Shown: positions 1 to 7,762 of the stretch, in pieces
Position numbering within the stretch: the first letter of the stretch is position 1
Layout of the letters: every line of letters begins with the position of its first letter
NCBI GenBank assembly: GCA_964587165.1
Contig: CAZPKH010000022.1
Span: 1 to 29,551, forward strand
Length of the DNA: 29,551 nt
Direction: 5' to 3'
Source: CAZPKH01 sp964587165
GTDB taxonomy: Bacteria; Bacteroidota; Bacteroidia; Bacteroidales; Muribaculaceae
Notes under the pieces: model-generated
Databases searched by the model: none
The model's input: the letters and a program-made list of their open reading frames with translations, nothing else
Told to the model about the DNA's origin: nothing
Made by a program: the position numbers and the translations under genes

Positions 1-1230
1 GGGAGTGGGCTCTGTGATGCCGCGCTCTGTGCCGGCGAGCTTGGCGGTGAAGCCGCTCAGGAAGTAGTACTTGGTCTGCTCGGGGGTGAGGATCGACACG
101 GGGGGCAGCACGCCGAAGGCATCGGCGCTCAGGAAGATCACGTTCTTGGCTGCGGGGCCGGCGCTGATGGGGCGCACGATGTTGGTGATGTGGTCGATGG
201 GGTAGCTCACGCGGGTGTTTTCGGTCACGCTCTTGTCGGCGAAGTCGATCTTGCCTTCGGCGTCAACGGTGACGTTTTCTAAGAGGGCGTCGCGGGTGAT
301 AGCGTTGTAGATGTCGGGCTCAGACTCCTTGTCGAGGTTGATAACCTTAGCATAGCAGCCGCCTTCGAAGTTGAACACGCCGTTGTCGTCCCAGCCGTGC
401 TCGTCGTCGCCGATAAGCAGACGCTTGGGGTCGGTCGAAAGGGTGGTCTTACCTGTACCCGACAGACCGAAGAAGATAGCGGTGTTCTCGCCGTTGAGGT
501 CGGTGTTGGCCGAGCAGTGCATCGAGGCGATACCCTGCAGGGGGAGGTAGTAGTTCATCATCGAGAACATACCTTTCTTCATCTCGCCGCCGTACCAGGT
601 GTTGATGATCACCTGCTCGCGGCTTGTGAGGTTGAATACAACGGCTGTCTCCGAGTTCAGGCCGAGCTCCTTATAGTTGGGCACGGTGGCTTTCGAAGCG
701 TTGAATACGATGAAGTCGGGGGTGAAGTTTTCGAGATCCTCGGCTGTGGGGCGGATGAACATGTTGGTCACGAAGTGAGCCTGCCATGCTACCTCGACGA
801 TGAAGCGCACGGCCATGCGGGTGTCTTTGTGAGTGCCGCAGAAACCGTCGACGATGTAGAGCTTCTTGTTGGAGAGCTCTTTAACGGCGATCTCTTTAAC
901 GGCTTTCCAAGCCTCGGGCGAAGCGGGCTTGTTGTCGTTTTTGTATTCGGGAGTTGTCCACCATACGGTGTCTTTTGATGTCTCGTCCATGACGATGAAT
1001 TTGTCTTTGGGCGAGCGGCCGGTGTACACACCGGTCATTACGTTTACAGCACCAAGCTCGGTGAGCTGGCCTTTCTCGAAACCTTCGAGGGTGGCGACTG
1101 TCTCGTCGGCGAAGAGCTCGTCGTAGGTGGGGTTGTAAACAATCTCGGTTGTGCCATCGATACCGTACTTAGCGAGGTCTTTGAGGATCCCGTCTTTGCG
1201 GCTTTTTTTTACTTCTTCAATTGTAGCCAT
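1..1230 (-). CDS. pckA: Phosphoenolpyruvate carboxykinase (ATP), 3' end cut by window
   Basis: Converts oxaloacetate and ATP to phosphoenolpyruvate, CO2 and ADP, or the reverse; in anaerobic Bacteroidales the CO2-fixing direction feeds the succinate pathway (family knowledge). The reading frame runs from the ATG at 1230 through the left edge without a stop, giving 410 residues of about 535 expected. The start gives the typical MATIEEVKKS opening. Visible motifs are the P-loop GLSGTGKTT at residues 255-263, which is the kinase-1a motif of the ATP-dependent family, the metal-binding stretch GDDEHGWDD at 274-282, and the substrate-site region TGRSPKDKF at about 70-78. The C-terminal adenine-binding part is missing only because the window ends. 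It has its own promoter and stands downstream of an unrelated gene, so it is probably monocistronic on this side. The family call is very secure. Confidence 0.97.
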   Translation of the reverse strand, partial: MATIEEVKKSRKDGILKDLAKYGIDGTTEIVYNPTYDELFADETVATLEGFEKGQLTELGAVNVMTGVYTGRSPKDKFIVMDETSKDTVWWTTPEYKNDNKPASPEAWKAVKEIAVKELSNKKLYIVDGFCGTHKDTRMAVRFIVEVAWQAHFVTNMFIRPTAEDLENFTPDFIVFNASKATVPNYKELGLNSETAVVFNLTSREQVIINTWYGGEMKKGMFSMMNYYLPLQGIASMHCSANTDLNGENTAIFFGLSGTGKTTLSTDPKRLLIGDDEHGWDDNGVFNFEGGCYAKVINLDKESEPDIYNAITRDALLENVTVDAEGKIDFADKSVTENTRVSYPIDHITNIVRPISAGPAAKNVIFLSADAFGVLPPVSILTPEQTKYYFLSGFTAKLAGTERGITEPTP

Positions 1231-1304
1231 TGTTAATATAAAGTATATTAGGTTGTTAGAGAAATTGCTATATGAAGTGGATGCAATAGGTCTATTTAGC
1301 AATG

Positions 1305-1335
1305 CAAAGTTACGAAACAATCGACAAAAGGCAAC
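1305..1335 (-). promoter_or_regulatory. Candidate Bacteroidetes-type promoter for pckA
   Basis: On the minus strand there is a perfect -7 box TAACTTTG (1312 to 1305). Exactly 19 bases upstream lies GTTG (1335-1332), three of four matches to the -33 TTTG element. Transcription would start near 1298 and leave a leader of about 70 bases before the pckA ATG. This is a consensus match only. Confidence 0.6.
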
Positions 1336-1422
1336 AGTGCATTAAAGAAAAATTTCCTTATTAAGAAATTTTATGAAATGCCCGTAGCTCCGTGACCTTG
1401 TAATCCAAAATCCACAACACAC

Positions 1423-1449
1423 CGGCGGCCGCATTTGTTGCGGCCGCCG
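1423..1449 (-). terminator. Perfect 10-bp GC hairpin, probable terminator of the 1471-2760 gene
   Basis: CGGCGGCCGC (1423-1432) and GCGGCCGCCG (1440-1449) form a perfect 10-bp stem around a 7-base loop. It starts 21 bases after the stop codon of the minus-strand gene ending at 1471. The bases after it on the minus strand are only moderately T-rich (GTGTGTTGTGGATTTTGG), so it is not a classical stem plus U-tract. It also separates that gene from the pckA promoter. Confidence 0.6.
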
Positions 1450-1470
1450 ACGGTTAATTATGGTTAAGGG

Positions 1471-2760
1471 TCAATCGTAATCGTATATTATTTTGTTGCC
1501 GGTGAGCGTAGCGGTCGCGCCGTTCATATATGTGATGATAATTTTTGTAATTTTCATCCTCGTAGCATCGCCGGCGACCCAAACTCGGGTATAATCAAAA
1601 TCCCAGGTACCGGAGCTAAATTCCTCAACAGGTCCGGTGCCCTGCACCGATCCAGATCCCCTTACATCGCCTACGTCATTATATATCGAAAAGAAAAACT
1701 TAATGTATTTTATTGGTTTCTTATTTGTATTACAGTAGGTTATGTTGAGCGATACCGGGCCATATTCGTTATCCCAGCTCCATGAGTCCACGTATCCGTT
1801 GGGCGCAATCTTTTTTATCCATTTAGTTGCATCTTCCAAAGACAGATAATTGAGATCCCGGATATTATTCTGTATAGATCCTGCTTCCCACATAGATCCC
1901 GGTTCTACAGCGAGGGAGTCTTTCCAAACTCGCAGATGTCGGTCGATAACTTCATCTTTTTTGATTCTGTCAGTCAGTGGAAGTGCATGAAATACCGGCT
2001 CTGTTATCCCTAAGGGAAGAGATGTAATTGTTGCATATATCAGGGTGTCGCTTTTTACTTTGATAGTGTGTATTTCTGAGCCGGATATTCTTTCATTGCA
2101 TCCGTCGACCACGCACTTTAGAATAGAGTTTTCCTCGCTGTAACTCAGATTATTCTTCAAATTACTAATATCCAAAAAGCTGTAATTGCTTGTCTCACGA
2201 TATTTTCGATCTGCGTCGGCTGAGAGTATAGAGTCACGTCGGGCGGCTTCACGTCGAGCGGCTTCTTGAGCTCTAAGCTCCTCAAGTCGGCGTGCTTCGG
2301 CGATTGAATCTCCGATCTCTTGGCTTCTTTTGTCGTTTAATTCACGGAATTTATAGGACAGTTTCTGAGATTCACTTCGAAAGAGTTCTTCCCATTCTTT
2401 TTCTTTAAGGTTTGAGATAGCTTTGTCGCTCTTAAAATCTGAGTATGATTTTTTGTCAAGTACGACTTCGATAAGGGCATTTCCGGTTCTAACATACACC
2501 GCACGTTCCTTATTGTTCTTCCCTATCAGCCCTACTTTGCCCATATCTGAGGGCAGGATTATCTCTTTAGGAGATTGCTCTTTCCAAAACCCCTGATAAT
2601 CTTTAGCATAGCTTACTATGGCTGTGGCCGTTTCCACCTTCTTGTTTGCAAAGGGTGAAAAACTTTCCTTCGCAAACAGAGTGCACGACACGGCGAGAAA
2701 GGCGATTATAAGCATAATCATCTTTTGCCGAACAGAATGATGTTTGTTAATCAAAAGCAT
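1471..2760 (-). CDS. Exported protein of unknown function with coiled coil and FxLYD/DUF5780-like C-terminus
   Basis: I do not recognise a named gene. The 429 residues begin with a basic stretch and a hydrophobic segment (residues 15-30, ending TLFA before KES), consistent with a Sec signal peptide. A cysteine at 26 sits in a weak lipobox (AVSC), so a lipoprotein is possible. Start codons at residues 14 and 16 (ATG at 2721 and 2715) would give a more usual signal peptide and may be the true starts. Residues 115-180 are charged, with an Arg/Glu/Ala-rich likely coiled coil at 150-178. Residues 308-429 (YCNTNKKPIKYIKFFFSIYNDVGD, then KITKIIITYMNG) resemble the small beta domains called FxLYD or DUF5780; this is recalled by eye. 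The DNA is more A+T-rich than its neighbours. It follows trmD by 54 bases and may be co-transcribed with it; I see no good promoter. Confidence 0.85.
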   Translation of the reverse strand: MLLINKHHSVRQKMIMLIIAFLAVSCTLFAKESFSPFANKKVETATAIVSYAKDYQGFWKEQSPKEIILPSDMGKVGLIGKNNKERAVYVRTGNALIEVVLDKKSYSDFKSDKAISNLKEKEWEELFRSESQKLSYKFRELNDKRSQEIGDSIAEARRLEELRAQEAARREAARRDSILSADADRKYRETSNYSFLDISNLKNNLSYSEENSILKCVVDGCNERISGSEIHTIKVKSDTLIYATITSLPLGITEPVFHALPLTDRIKKDEVIDRHLRVWKDSLAVEPGSMWEAGSIQNNIRDLNYLSLEDATKWIKKIAPNGYVDSWSWDNEYGPVSLNITYCNTNKKPIKYIKFFFSIYNDVGDVRGSGSVQGTGPVEEFSSGTWDFDYTRVWVAGDATRMKITKIIITYMNGATATLTGNKIIYDYD

Positions 2761-2814
2761 AGTCAGATGAATTTCAGAGGGGGGGTCAGATCTCAGAGTG
2801 GGAGGGAGGTAGGT

Positions 2815-3492
2815 TCACTCTTTGAGGAGGTCGGGGCGGAGGCGGCGTGTGCGCTCCATGGCCTGGTCGAGGCGCCACTGGGCTATGCGGGCTTCGTGGC
2901 CCGAAAGGAGTATGTCGGGCACGCGCCAGCCGTTGTAGTCGGCCGGGCGGGTATACACCGGGGGTGCAAGCATGTTATCCTGAAACGAGTCGGAGAGAGC
3001 CGACTGTTCGTCGCCTATCACTCCGGGTATGAGCCGCACTATCGAGTCGGCGATCACCACGGCGGGTATCTCGCCTCCGGTGAGCACATAGTCGCCTATC
3101 GAGATCTCTTTGGTGACCAGATGCTCGCGTATGCGGTAGTCGATCCCTTTGTAGTGGCCGCAGAGTATCACGATATTTTCGAGCAGCGACAGCGAGTTGG
3201 CCATCGGCTGGTCGAGCAGCTCTCCGTCGGGCGAGGTGAATATCACCTCGTCGTAGTGGCGCTCGGCACGCAGAGCCTGCAGGGCGCGGTCGACGGGCTC
3301 TATCTGCATCACCATGCCGGCTTCGCCGCCGAAGGGGTAGTCGTCCACCTTGCGGTGCTTGTTGGTGGAGTAGTCGCGCAGGTTGTGCACCACGATCTGC
3401 GCCAGCCCCTTGTCCTGAGCGCGTTTGAGTATTGAGCAGTTGAGCGGAGATTCGAGCATCTCCGGCAGGACGGTGAGTATATCGATACGCAT
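2815..3492 (-). CDS. trmD: tRNA (guanine37-N1)-methyltransferase TrmD
   Basis: Methylates N1 of G37 next to the anticodon in tRNAs reading CNN codons, using S-adenosylmethionine; this prevents +1 frameshifting (family knowledge). The 225 residues are a normal length and open with MRIDILTVLPEML. The SPOUT trefoil-knot signature is present: CGHYKGID at 111-118 (usually CGRYEGID) and SIGDYVLTGGE at 131-141, which line the SAM pocket. DYPFGGEAGM at 51-60 is another conserved stretch. The ATG at 3492 lies 2 bases beyond the gpsA stop, so the two are almost certainly co-transcribed after lysS. The usual neighbours of trmD in other phyla (rpsP, rimM, rplS) are absent, as is common in Bacteroidetes. 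Confidence 0.97.
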   Translation of the reverse strand: MRIDILTVLPEMLESPLNCSILKRAQDKGLAQIVVHNLRDYSTNKHRKVDDYPFGGEAGMVMQIEPVDRALQALRAERHYDEVIFTSPDGELLDQPMANSLSLLENIVILCGHYKGIDYRIREHLVTKEISIGDYVLTGGEIPAVVIADSIVRLIPGVIGDEQSALSDSFQDNMLAPPVYTRPADYNGWRVPDILLSGHEARIAQWRLDQAMERTRRLRPDLLKE

Positions 3493-3494
3493 TT

Positions 3495-4493
3495 TCAGAC
3501 GAAAGTTTCGCCCAGAGCCTGTATCACACGAGCAGGTCCGGCGCGGTTGTAAAGTATATCGTACACGCCGTCGAGTATCGGCATCCTCACTCCGTAGCGT
3601 GCATTGATCTCATGGATACATTTTGTACCGTAGTACCCCTCGGCTGTCTGCTCCATCTCCATGCGGGCCGATTTGACCGAGAGGCCCTGGCCTATCATTG
3701 AGCCGAAGTTGTGATTGCGGGAGAAGCGCGAGTAGCTTGTCACGAGAAGGTCGCCGAGATACACCGAGTCGTAGATGTTGCGGCCGGGCATCGGCGCTAC
3801 GGTGTCGACAAACCTCTGCATCTCGCGTATGGCGTTCGACACGAGCATGGCAAGGAAGTTGTCGCCCTGCTTCAGACCGTGCACTATGCCTGCTGCGATG
3901 GCGTATACATTCTTGAGCACGGCGGCATACTCGATGCCGTCGACGTCGGTCGAAGTGATGGTGCGCATGGCCGGTCCGGCGAGCAGCCCTGCAAACTCTT
4001 CGGCGTATACTCGGTCGTGGCAGCCGATGGTGAGGAAGCTCTGACGGTCGAGGGCCACCTCCTCGGCGTGGCAGGGGCCGCCGATAGCCACCGGAGTGCG
4101 GGGCGATGTGCCGAAGCGCTCGACCATGTAGTCGGTGATGAGGATGTTTTCGTCGGGCACGATACCTTTGACGGCCGACACGATGTTTTTTGCGCTGATG
4201 TCGGTGGTGATTTTGTCGACATGCCCCTTGAAGTATGGCGATGGCATGGCGAGCAGCAGTGTGTCGGCGTCGGCGCACACGCGGTTGATGTCGGAGGAGA
4301 AGTAGATACGATGTGTGTCAAATTTCACATCGGTGAGGTATGCCGGATTATGGCCGCGGCGTTTGAACTCGTCGATGCGGTCGTCGCGGCGCATGTACCA
4401 GATTATGTTATCGCAGTTTTGCAGCAGCAGTTTTGCGAGAGCCGTGGCCCACGAACCGCCTCCCATCACTGCTATACGTCCGAATATATCCAT
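3495..4493 (-). CDS. gpsA: Glycerol-3-phosphate dehydrogenase [NAD(P)+]
   Basis: Reduces dihydroxyacetone phosphate to sn-glycerol 3-phosphate, the backbone precursor of phospholipids, in the cytoplasm. I place the start at the ATG at 4493 (MDIFGRIAVMGGGSW), giving 332 residues, the usual size. The frame stays open upstream to a GTG at 4601, but that would add a non-conserved arginine-rich stretch and run into lysS. The Rossmann loop is GGGSWATAL at 11-19 with an unusual first position (family GxGxWGTA). IGGPCHAEEVA at 138-147 and the catalytic lysine in VLKNVYAIAAGI (K194) match the family, and the C-terminal substrate domain is complete. It sits between lysS and trmD on the same strand. Confidence 0.96.
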   Translation of the reverse strand: MDIFGRIAVMGGGSWATALAKLLLQNCDNIIWYMRRDDRIDEFKRRGHNPAYLTDVKFDTHRIYFSSDINRVCADADTLLLAMPSPYFKGHVDKITTDISAKNIVSAVKGIVPDENILITDYMVERFGTSPRTPVAIGGPCHAEEVALDRQSFLTIGCHDRVYAEEFAGLLAGPAMRTITSTDVDGIEYAAVLKNVYAIAAGIVHGLKQGDNFLAMLVSNAIREMQRFVDTVAPMPGRNIYDSVYLGDLLVTSYSRFSRNHNFGSMIGQGLSVKSARMEMEQTAEGYYGTKCIHEINARYGVRMPILDGVYDILYNRAGPARVIQALGETFV

Positions 4494-4521
4494 GCACAAA
4501 AATAGATTTAAGGAAAACCGA

Positions 4522-4556
4522 CAGCCGCACGCGCGCCCTGCAGGCCGCTGCGGCTG
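4522..4556 (-). terminator. Possible hairpin between lysS and gpsA
   Basis: CAGCCGCA (4522-4529) and TGCGGCTG (4549-4556) form an 8-bp inverted repeat with a GC-rich 19-base loop, 18 bases past the lysS stop. On the minus strand a T-rich stretch follows (GGTTTTCC, later TATTTTTG). It could be a weak or partial terminator reducing gpsA-trmD expression relative to lysS, or an mRNA processing structure. The loop is long, so confidence is low. Confidence 0.35.
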
Positions 4557-4573
4557 CCGGTATAGGTTACGGA

Positions 4574-6313
4574 TTATTTGGATTTTGCGGCCTCGATCCA
4601 CCCCTCGATCTGATCGATCGAAGGTGCAGCGAGCTCGAGTTTGTATTTCTTATTCACACCCTGAAGCTCCTGCTGCAGTTTGGCAGCTTTGTCGACGGCA
4701 GCAAGAAGCTCTACTGTGTATACGCCGACTTTGTGGAGCACCGGCACCCACTCGGCGGGTACGCCTACTGCACCGAATGCCTCCTCTTTGTCGCGAGGCT
4801 GCACCTTCTCGGGGCGCATCTGCGGGAAGAAGAGTACCTCCTGTATGGTAGTCTGGCCGGTCATGAGCATCACAAGGCGATCCATACCTATACCCATACC
4901 CGAAGTGGGGGGCATGCCGTACTCAAGGGCACGGATGAAGTCGTGGTCGATGATCATCGCCTCGTCGTCGCCTTTCTCCGACAGGCGCATCTGCTCGACA
5001 AACCGTTCGTACTGGTCGATCGGGTCGTTGAGCTCGGAGTAGGCGTTGGCCAGCTCCTTGCCGTTGACCATCAGCTCGAAGCGCTCCGTAAGCTCGGGGT
5101 TGGAGCGGTGGCGCTTGGTGAGGGGCGACATCTCTATGGGATAGTCGGTGATGAATGTTGGCTGGATATATTTCCCCTCGCACTTCTCGCCGAATATCTC
5201 GTCGATGAGTTTGCCTTTGCCCATCGAGGGGTCGACTTCGATTTCAAGCTCGGCACACACTTTGCGCAGAGCCTCCTCGTCCATACCGGTGATGTCGATA
5301 CCGGTATGCTCGCGTATGGCATCGATCATCGTGACGCGGCGATAGGGCGCTTTGAACGATATCAGGTTGTCGCCCACCTTCACCTCGGTGGTGCCGTTGA
5401 CATCGAGGCATATCTTCTCGAGCATACGCTCGGTGAAATCCATCATCCAGTTGTAGTCCTTGTAGCTGACGTAGATCTCCATGCATGTGAACTCGGGGTT
5501 GTGGGTGCGGTCCATGCCTTCGTTGCGGAAGTTTTTGGAGAACTCGTACACGCCCTCAAATCCGCCTACGATCAGGCGCTTGAGGTAAAGCTCGTCGGCT
5601 ATACGCAGGTAGAGGGGTATGTCGAGAGCGTTGTGGTGTGTGATGAAGGGGCGTGCCGACGCACCGCCGGGTATAGACTGTAGTATGGGGGTCTCGACCT
5701 CCATGTAGCCGTGTGAGTTGAAATAGTCGCGCATCGAGGTGTACACTTTGTTGCGCTTGATGAAGATGTCGCGCACACCGTCGTTCACCACCAGGTCGAC
5801 ATAGCGGCGGCGGTAGCGCAGCTCGGGGTCGTCGAATGCATCGTAGGTCACACCGTCCTTCACTTTGACGATGGGGAGGGGGCGCAGCGACTTGCTCAGC
5901 ACCGTAAGGCTCTGAGCGTGTACGGAGATCTCGCCGGTCTGGGTGCGGAATACAAATCCCTCGACTCCGACAAAGTCGCCTATGTCGAGGAGCTTCTTGA
6001 ACACTACGTTGTAGAGGTCTTTGTCGTCGCCGGGGCAGAGGTCGTCGCGGCTTATATACACCTGTATGCGGCCGTGGGAGTCCTGCAGCTCCATGAACGA
6101 TGCTTTGCCCATGATGCGGCGGCTCATGATACGTCCGGCCACCGATACCTGCCGTGGCGGCTGAGTGTTGTCGTCGAAGTCGCGGCGTATCTCGTCGGTA
6201 TATGCTGTCACTTTATACTCTGCGGCGGGGTAAGGATCGATACCGCGGCGGCGCATCTCGTCGAGCGAGCCCCGACGCACTATTTCCTGTTCGCTAAGTT
6301 CAAGGATATTCAT
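4574..6313 (-). CDS. lysS: Lysyl-tRNA synthetase, class II
   Basis: Charges tRNA-Lys with lysine using ATP. The 579 residues hold an N-terminal OB-fold anticodon-binding domain (about 53-145, VSVAGRIMSRRIMGKASF), then the class II catalytic core: motif 2 with FRNEGMDRTHNPEFTCMEIY at 262-281 and motif 3 GMGIGMDRLVML at 472-483. The family often ends soon after motif 3, near 505 residues. Here about 75 residues follow (501-579, including VPAEWVPVLHKVGVYTVELL), an extension I recall from Bacteroidetes LysRS that resembles a helix-hairpin-helix. Its role is unknown to me. The ATG at 6313 has a perfect -7 box 22 bases upstream, so lysS probably has its own promoter in addition to readthrough from ftsZ. 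Confidence 0.97.
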   Translation of the reverse strand: MNILELSEQEIVRRGSLDEMRRRGIDPYPAAEYKVTAYTDEIRRDFDDNTQPPRQVSVAGRIMSRRIMGKASFMELQDSHGRIQVYISRDDLCPGDDKDLYNVVFKKLLDIGDFVGVEGFVFRTQTGEISVHAQSLTVLSKSLRPLPIVKVKDGVTYDAFDDPELRYRRRYVDLVVNDGVRDIFIKRNKVYTSMRDYFNSHGYMEVETPILQSIPGGASARPFITHHNALDIPLYLRIADELYLKRLIVGGFEGVYEFSKNFRNEGMDRTHNPEFTCMEIYVSYKDYNWMMDFTERMLEKICLDVNGTTEVKVGDNLISFKAPYRRVTMIDAIREHTGIDITGMDEEALRKVCAELEIEVDPSMGKGKLIDEIFGEKCEGKYIQPTFITDYPIEMSPLTKRHRSNPELTERFELMVNGKELANAYSELNDPIDQYERFVEQMRLSEKGDDEAMIIDHDFIRALEYGMPPTSGMGIGMDRLVMLMTGQTTIQEVLFFPQMRPEKVQPRDKEEAFGAVGVPAEWVPVLHKVGVYTVELLAAVDKAAKLQQELQGVNKKYKLELAAPSIDQIEGWIEAAKSK

Positions 6314-6334
6314 ATTAAAGTTTCAATAGGTGTG

Positions 6335-6342
6335 CAAAGATA
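6335..6342 (-). promoter_or_regulatory. Candidate -7 promoter box for lysS
   Basis: TATCTTTG on the minus strand (6342 to 6335) is a perfect TAnnTTTG match, 22 bases before the lysS ATG. The position where a -33 TTTG should lie falls within the ftsZ stop codon region and reads CACC, so only the -7 box fits. If active, lysS transcription starts about 15 bases before its ATG. Confidence 0.5.
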
Positions 6343-6358
6343 CTATATTTCTGTGAAT

Positions 6359-7741
6359 TCAGGTGAACGAGATCATGTTGTCGGGTTCGTCGGCATTGTG
6401 GCGGGTGTGCGATGCCGGGGCGGAGCTTTTGGATGCTTTGAGGGTGTCGAGCATCTTTTTGTCGCGGTTGTAGGCGGGCGACTGCTCTATCATGTCGATC
6501 ACATCGTTGTCGTCCATCTGCCCGGGCGAGAGCACTGCGTATTTGGATTGAGTGGTGGCTGTGCGCACGGTGTCGGCTTTGTTGCCGTATTCGTTGGCTA
6601 TACGGTCGCGATTGGTGGGGCGGTTGGTGTCGGGCTGTCGGGGCTCTTTGCCGGGCTTGCGGTTTCCGCCCGGCTTAAACACCAGACCTCCCGAGTGGTC
6701 GGCCGACCGCTGTATCTCGCTCTCCTCCTCGCGGATCGTCACATCAAATCCGGCGGCGAGGATGGTGATCTTCACCTGGTTGCCGAGCGATTCGTCGATA
6801 GCCACACCCCATATCACATCGACGTTGGGGTCGAGGTTTGACATAAACTCCGACAGCTCCTGCGCCTCGGCCATCAGGAAAGTATCCTCGGCGTTGGGGT
6901 TGAAGTAGAGGTTGAACAGCAGCTTCTTCGAGCCGTAGATGTCGCGGTTTTTGAGCAGCGGCGAGTTCAGGGCGTCGTTTATAGCCTTGGTGACGCGGTT
7001 CTCGCCCTCTCCGTAGCCCGACGATATGATTGCGGCACCACCGTTGCGCAGGGCAGTGTTTACATCGTTGAAGTCGAGGTTTATATGCCCCTCGCAAGTG
7101 ATGATCTCGGCTATCGAGCGGGCCGCGGTGGTGAGGGTGTCGTCGGCCTTGTGGAAGGCGTTGAGGAAGTCGAGATCGGAGTATATCTCGGTGAGACGCT
7201 CGTTGTTGATCACCAGCAGCGCGTCGACATATTTTGCCATTTCGTCGGCGCCGTCGAGGGCTTTGACGATTTTACGCTCGCCCTCAAACAGGAACGGGAT
7301 GGTCACGATACCTATAGTGAGGAGTCCGCGCTCCTTGGCCAGGCGCGCCACAACGGGCGCGGCGCCTGTGCCTGTGCCACCACCCATACCGGCGGTGATG
7401 AAGACCATCTTGGTCTCGTCGTCGAATAGGGTGTTGATGTCGTCGGCGCTCTCCTCGGCTGCCTGGCGGGCGCGGTCGGGGTCGTTGCCGGCACCGAGGC
7501 CGCATGTCACTGTCGGGCCCAGAAGCACCTGCGTGCGCACCGGCGAGCGTTTTAGTGCCTGAAGGTCGGTGTTGCACACCACAAAGTTGACATCCTTGAT
7601 GCCTTGCTGGTACATGTGGTCGACGGCATTGTTGCCGCCTCCGCCCACACCGATCACCTTGATTATCGGGCTGCCGAAGGTGTCGGTCGAATTATCGTTA
7701 TCGCGGAAGGCCGGATCGTTGGCCATGTCTTTGGTAGTCAT
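6359..7741 (-). CDS. ftsZ: Cell division protein FtsZ
   Basis: Tubulin-like GTPase that forms the ring at the division site. The 460 residues show a short variable N-terminus, the nucleotide-binding GVGGGGNNAVDHM (31-43), the tubulin signature GGGTGTGA (120-127), and the catalytic T7 loop NLDFNDV (221-227), which completes the GTPase site of the neighbouring subunit. The globular part ends near 345. A disordered basic and polar linker follows (350-450), and the conserved C-terminal peptide DEPDNMISFT (451-460) should bind FtsA. It is the last gene of the dcw cluster, 21 bases after ftsA. I see no strong terminator behind it, so some transcripts may continue into lysS. Confidence 0.98.
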   Translation of the reverse strand: MTTKDMANDPAFRDNDNSTDTFGSPIIKVIGVGGGGNNAVDHMYQQGIKDVNFVVCNTDLQALKRSPVRTQVLLGPTVTCGLGAGNDPDRARQAAEESADDINTLFDDETKMVFITAGMGGGTGTGAAPVVARLAKERGLLTIGIVTIPFLFEGERKIVKALDGADEMAKYVDALLVINNERLTEIYSDLDFLNAFHKADDTLTTAARSIAEIITCEGHINLDFNDVNTALRNGGAAIISSGYGEGENRVTKAINDALNSPLLKNRDIYGSKKLLFNLYFNPNAEDTFLMAEAQELSEFMSNLDPNVDVIWGVAIDESLGNQVKITILAAGFDVTIREEESEIQRSADHSGGLVFKPGGNRKPGKEPRQPDTNRPTNRDRIANEYGNKADTVRTATTQSKYAVLSPGQMDDNDVIDMIEQSPAYNRDKKMLDTLKASKSSAPASHTRHNADEPDNMISFT

Positions 7742-7762
7742 ATGCTGTGTTTTGTAGGGTTA

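Noticed and set aside
4497..4504. TATTTTTG as a promoter -7 box for gpsA
   Set aside because: It would place the transcription start inside or at the gpsA start codon, and no upstream -33 element fits.
4494..4601. Upstream GTG start for gpsA at 4601
   Set aside because: It would run into lysS and add 36 non-conserved residues before the standard Rossmann start.
4433..5683. Long plus-strand open frame opposite lysS, and similar ones opposite topA (24343-25524), gpsA and ftsZ
   Set aside because: They are shadows of GC-rich genes on the minus strand: no family motifs, odd His/Val/Gly-rich composition and no promoter or start context, while the minus-strand genes are certain.
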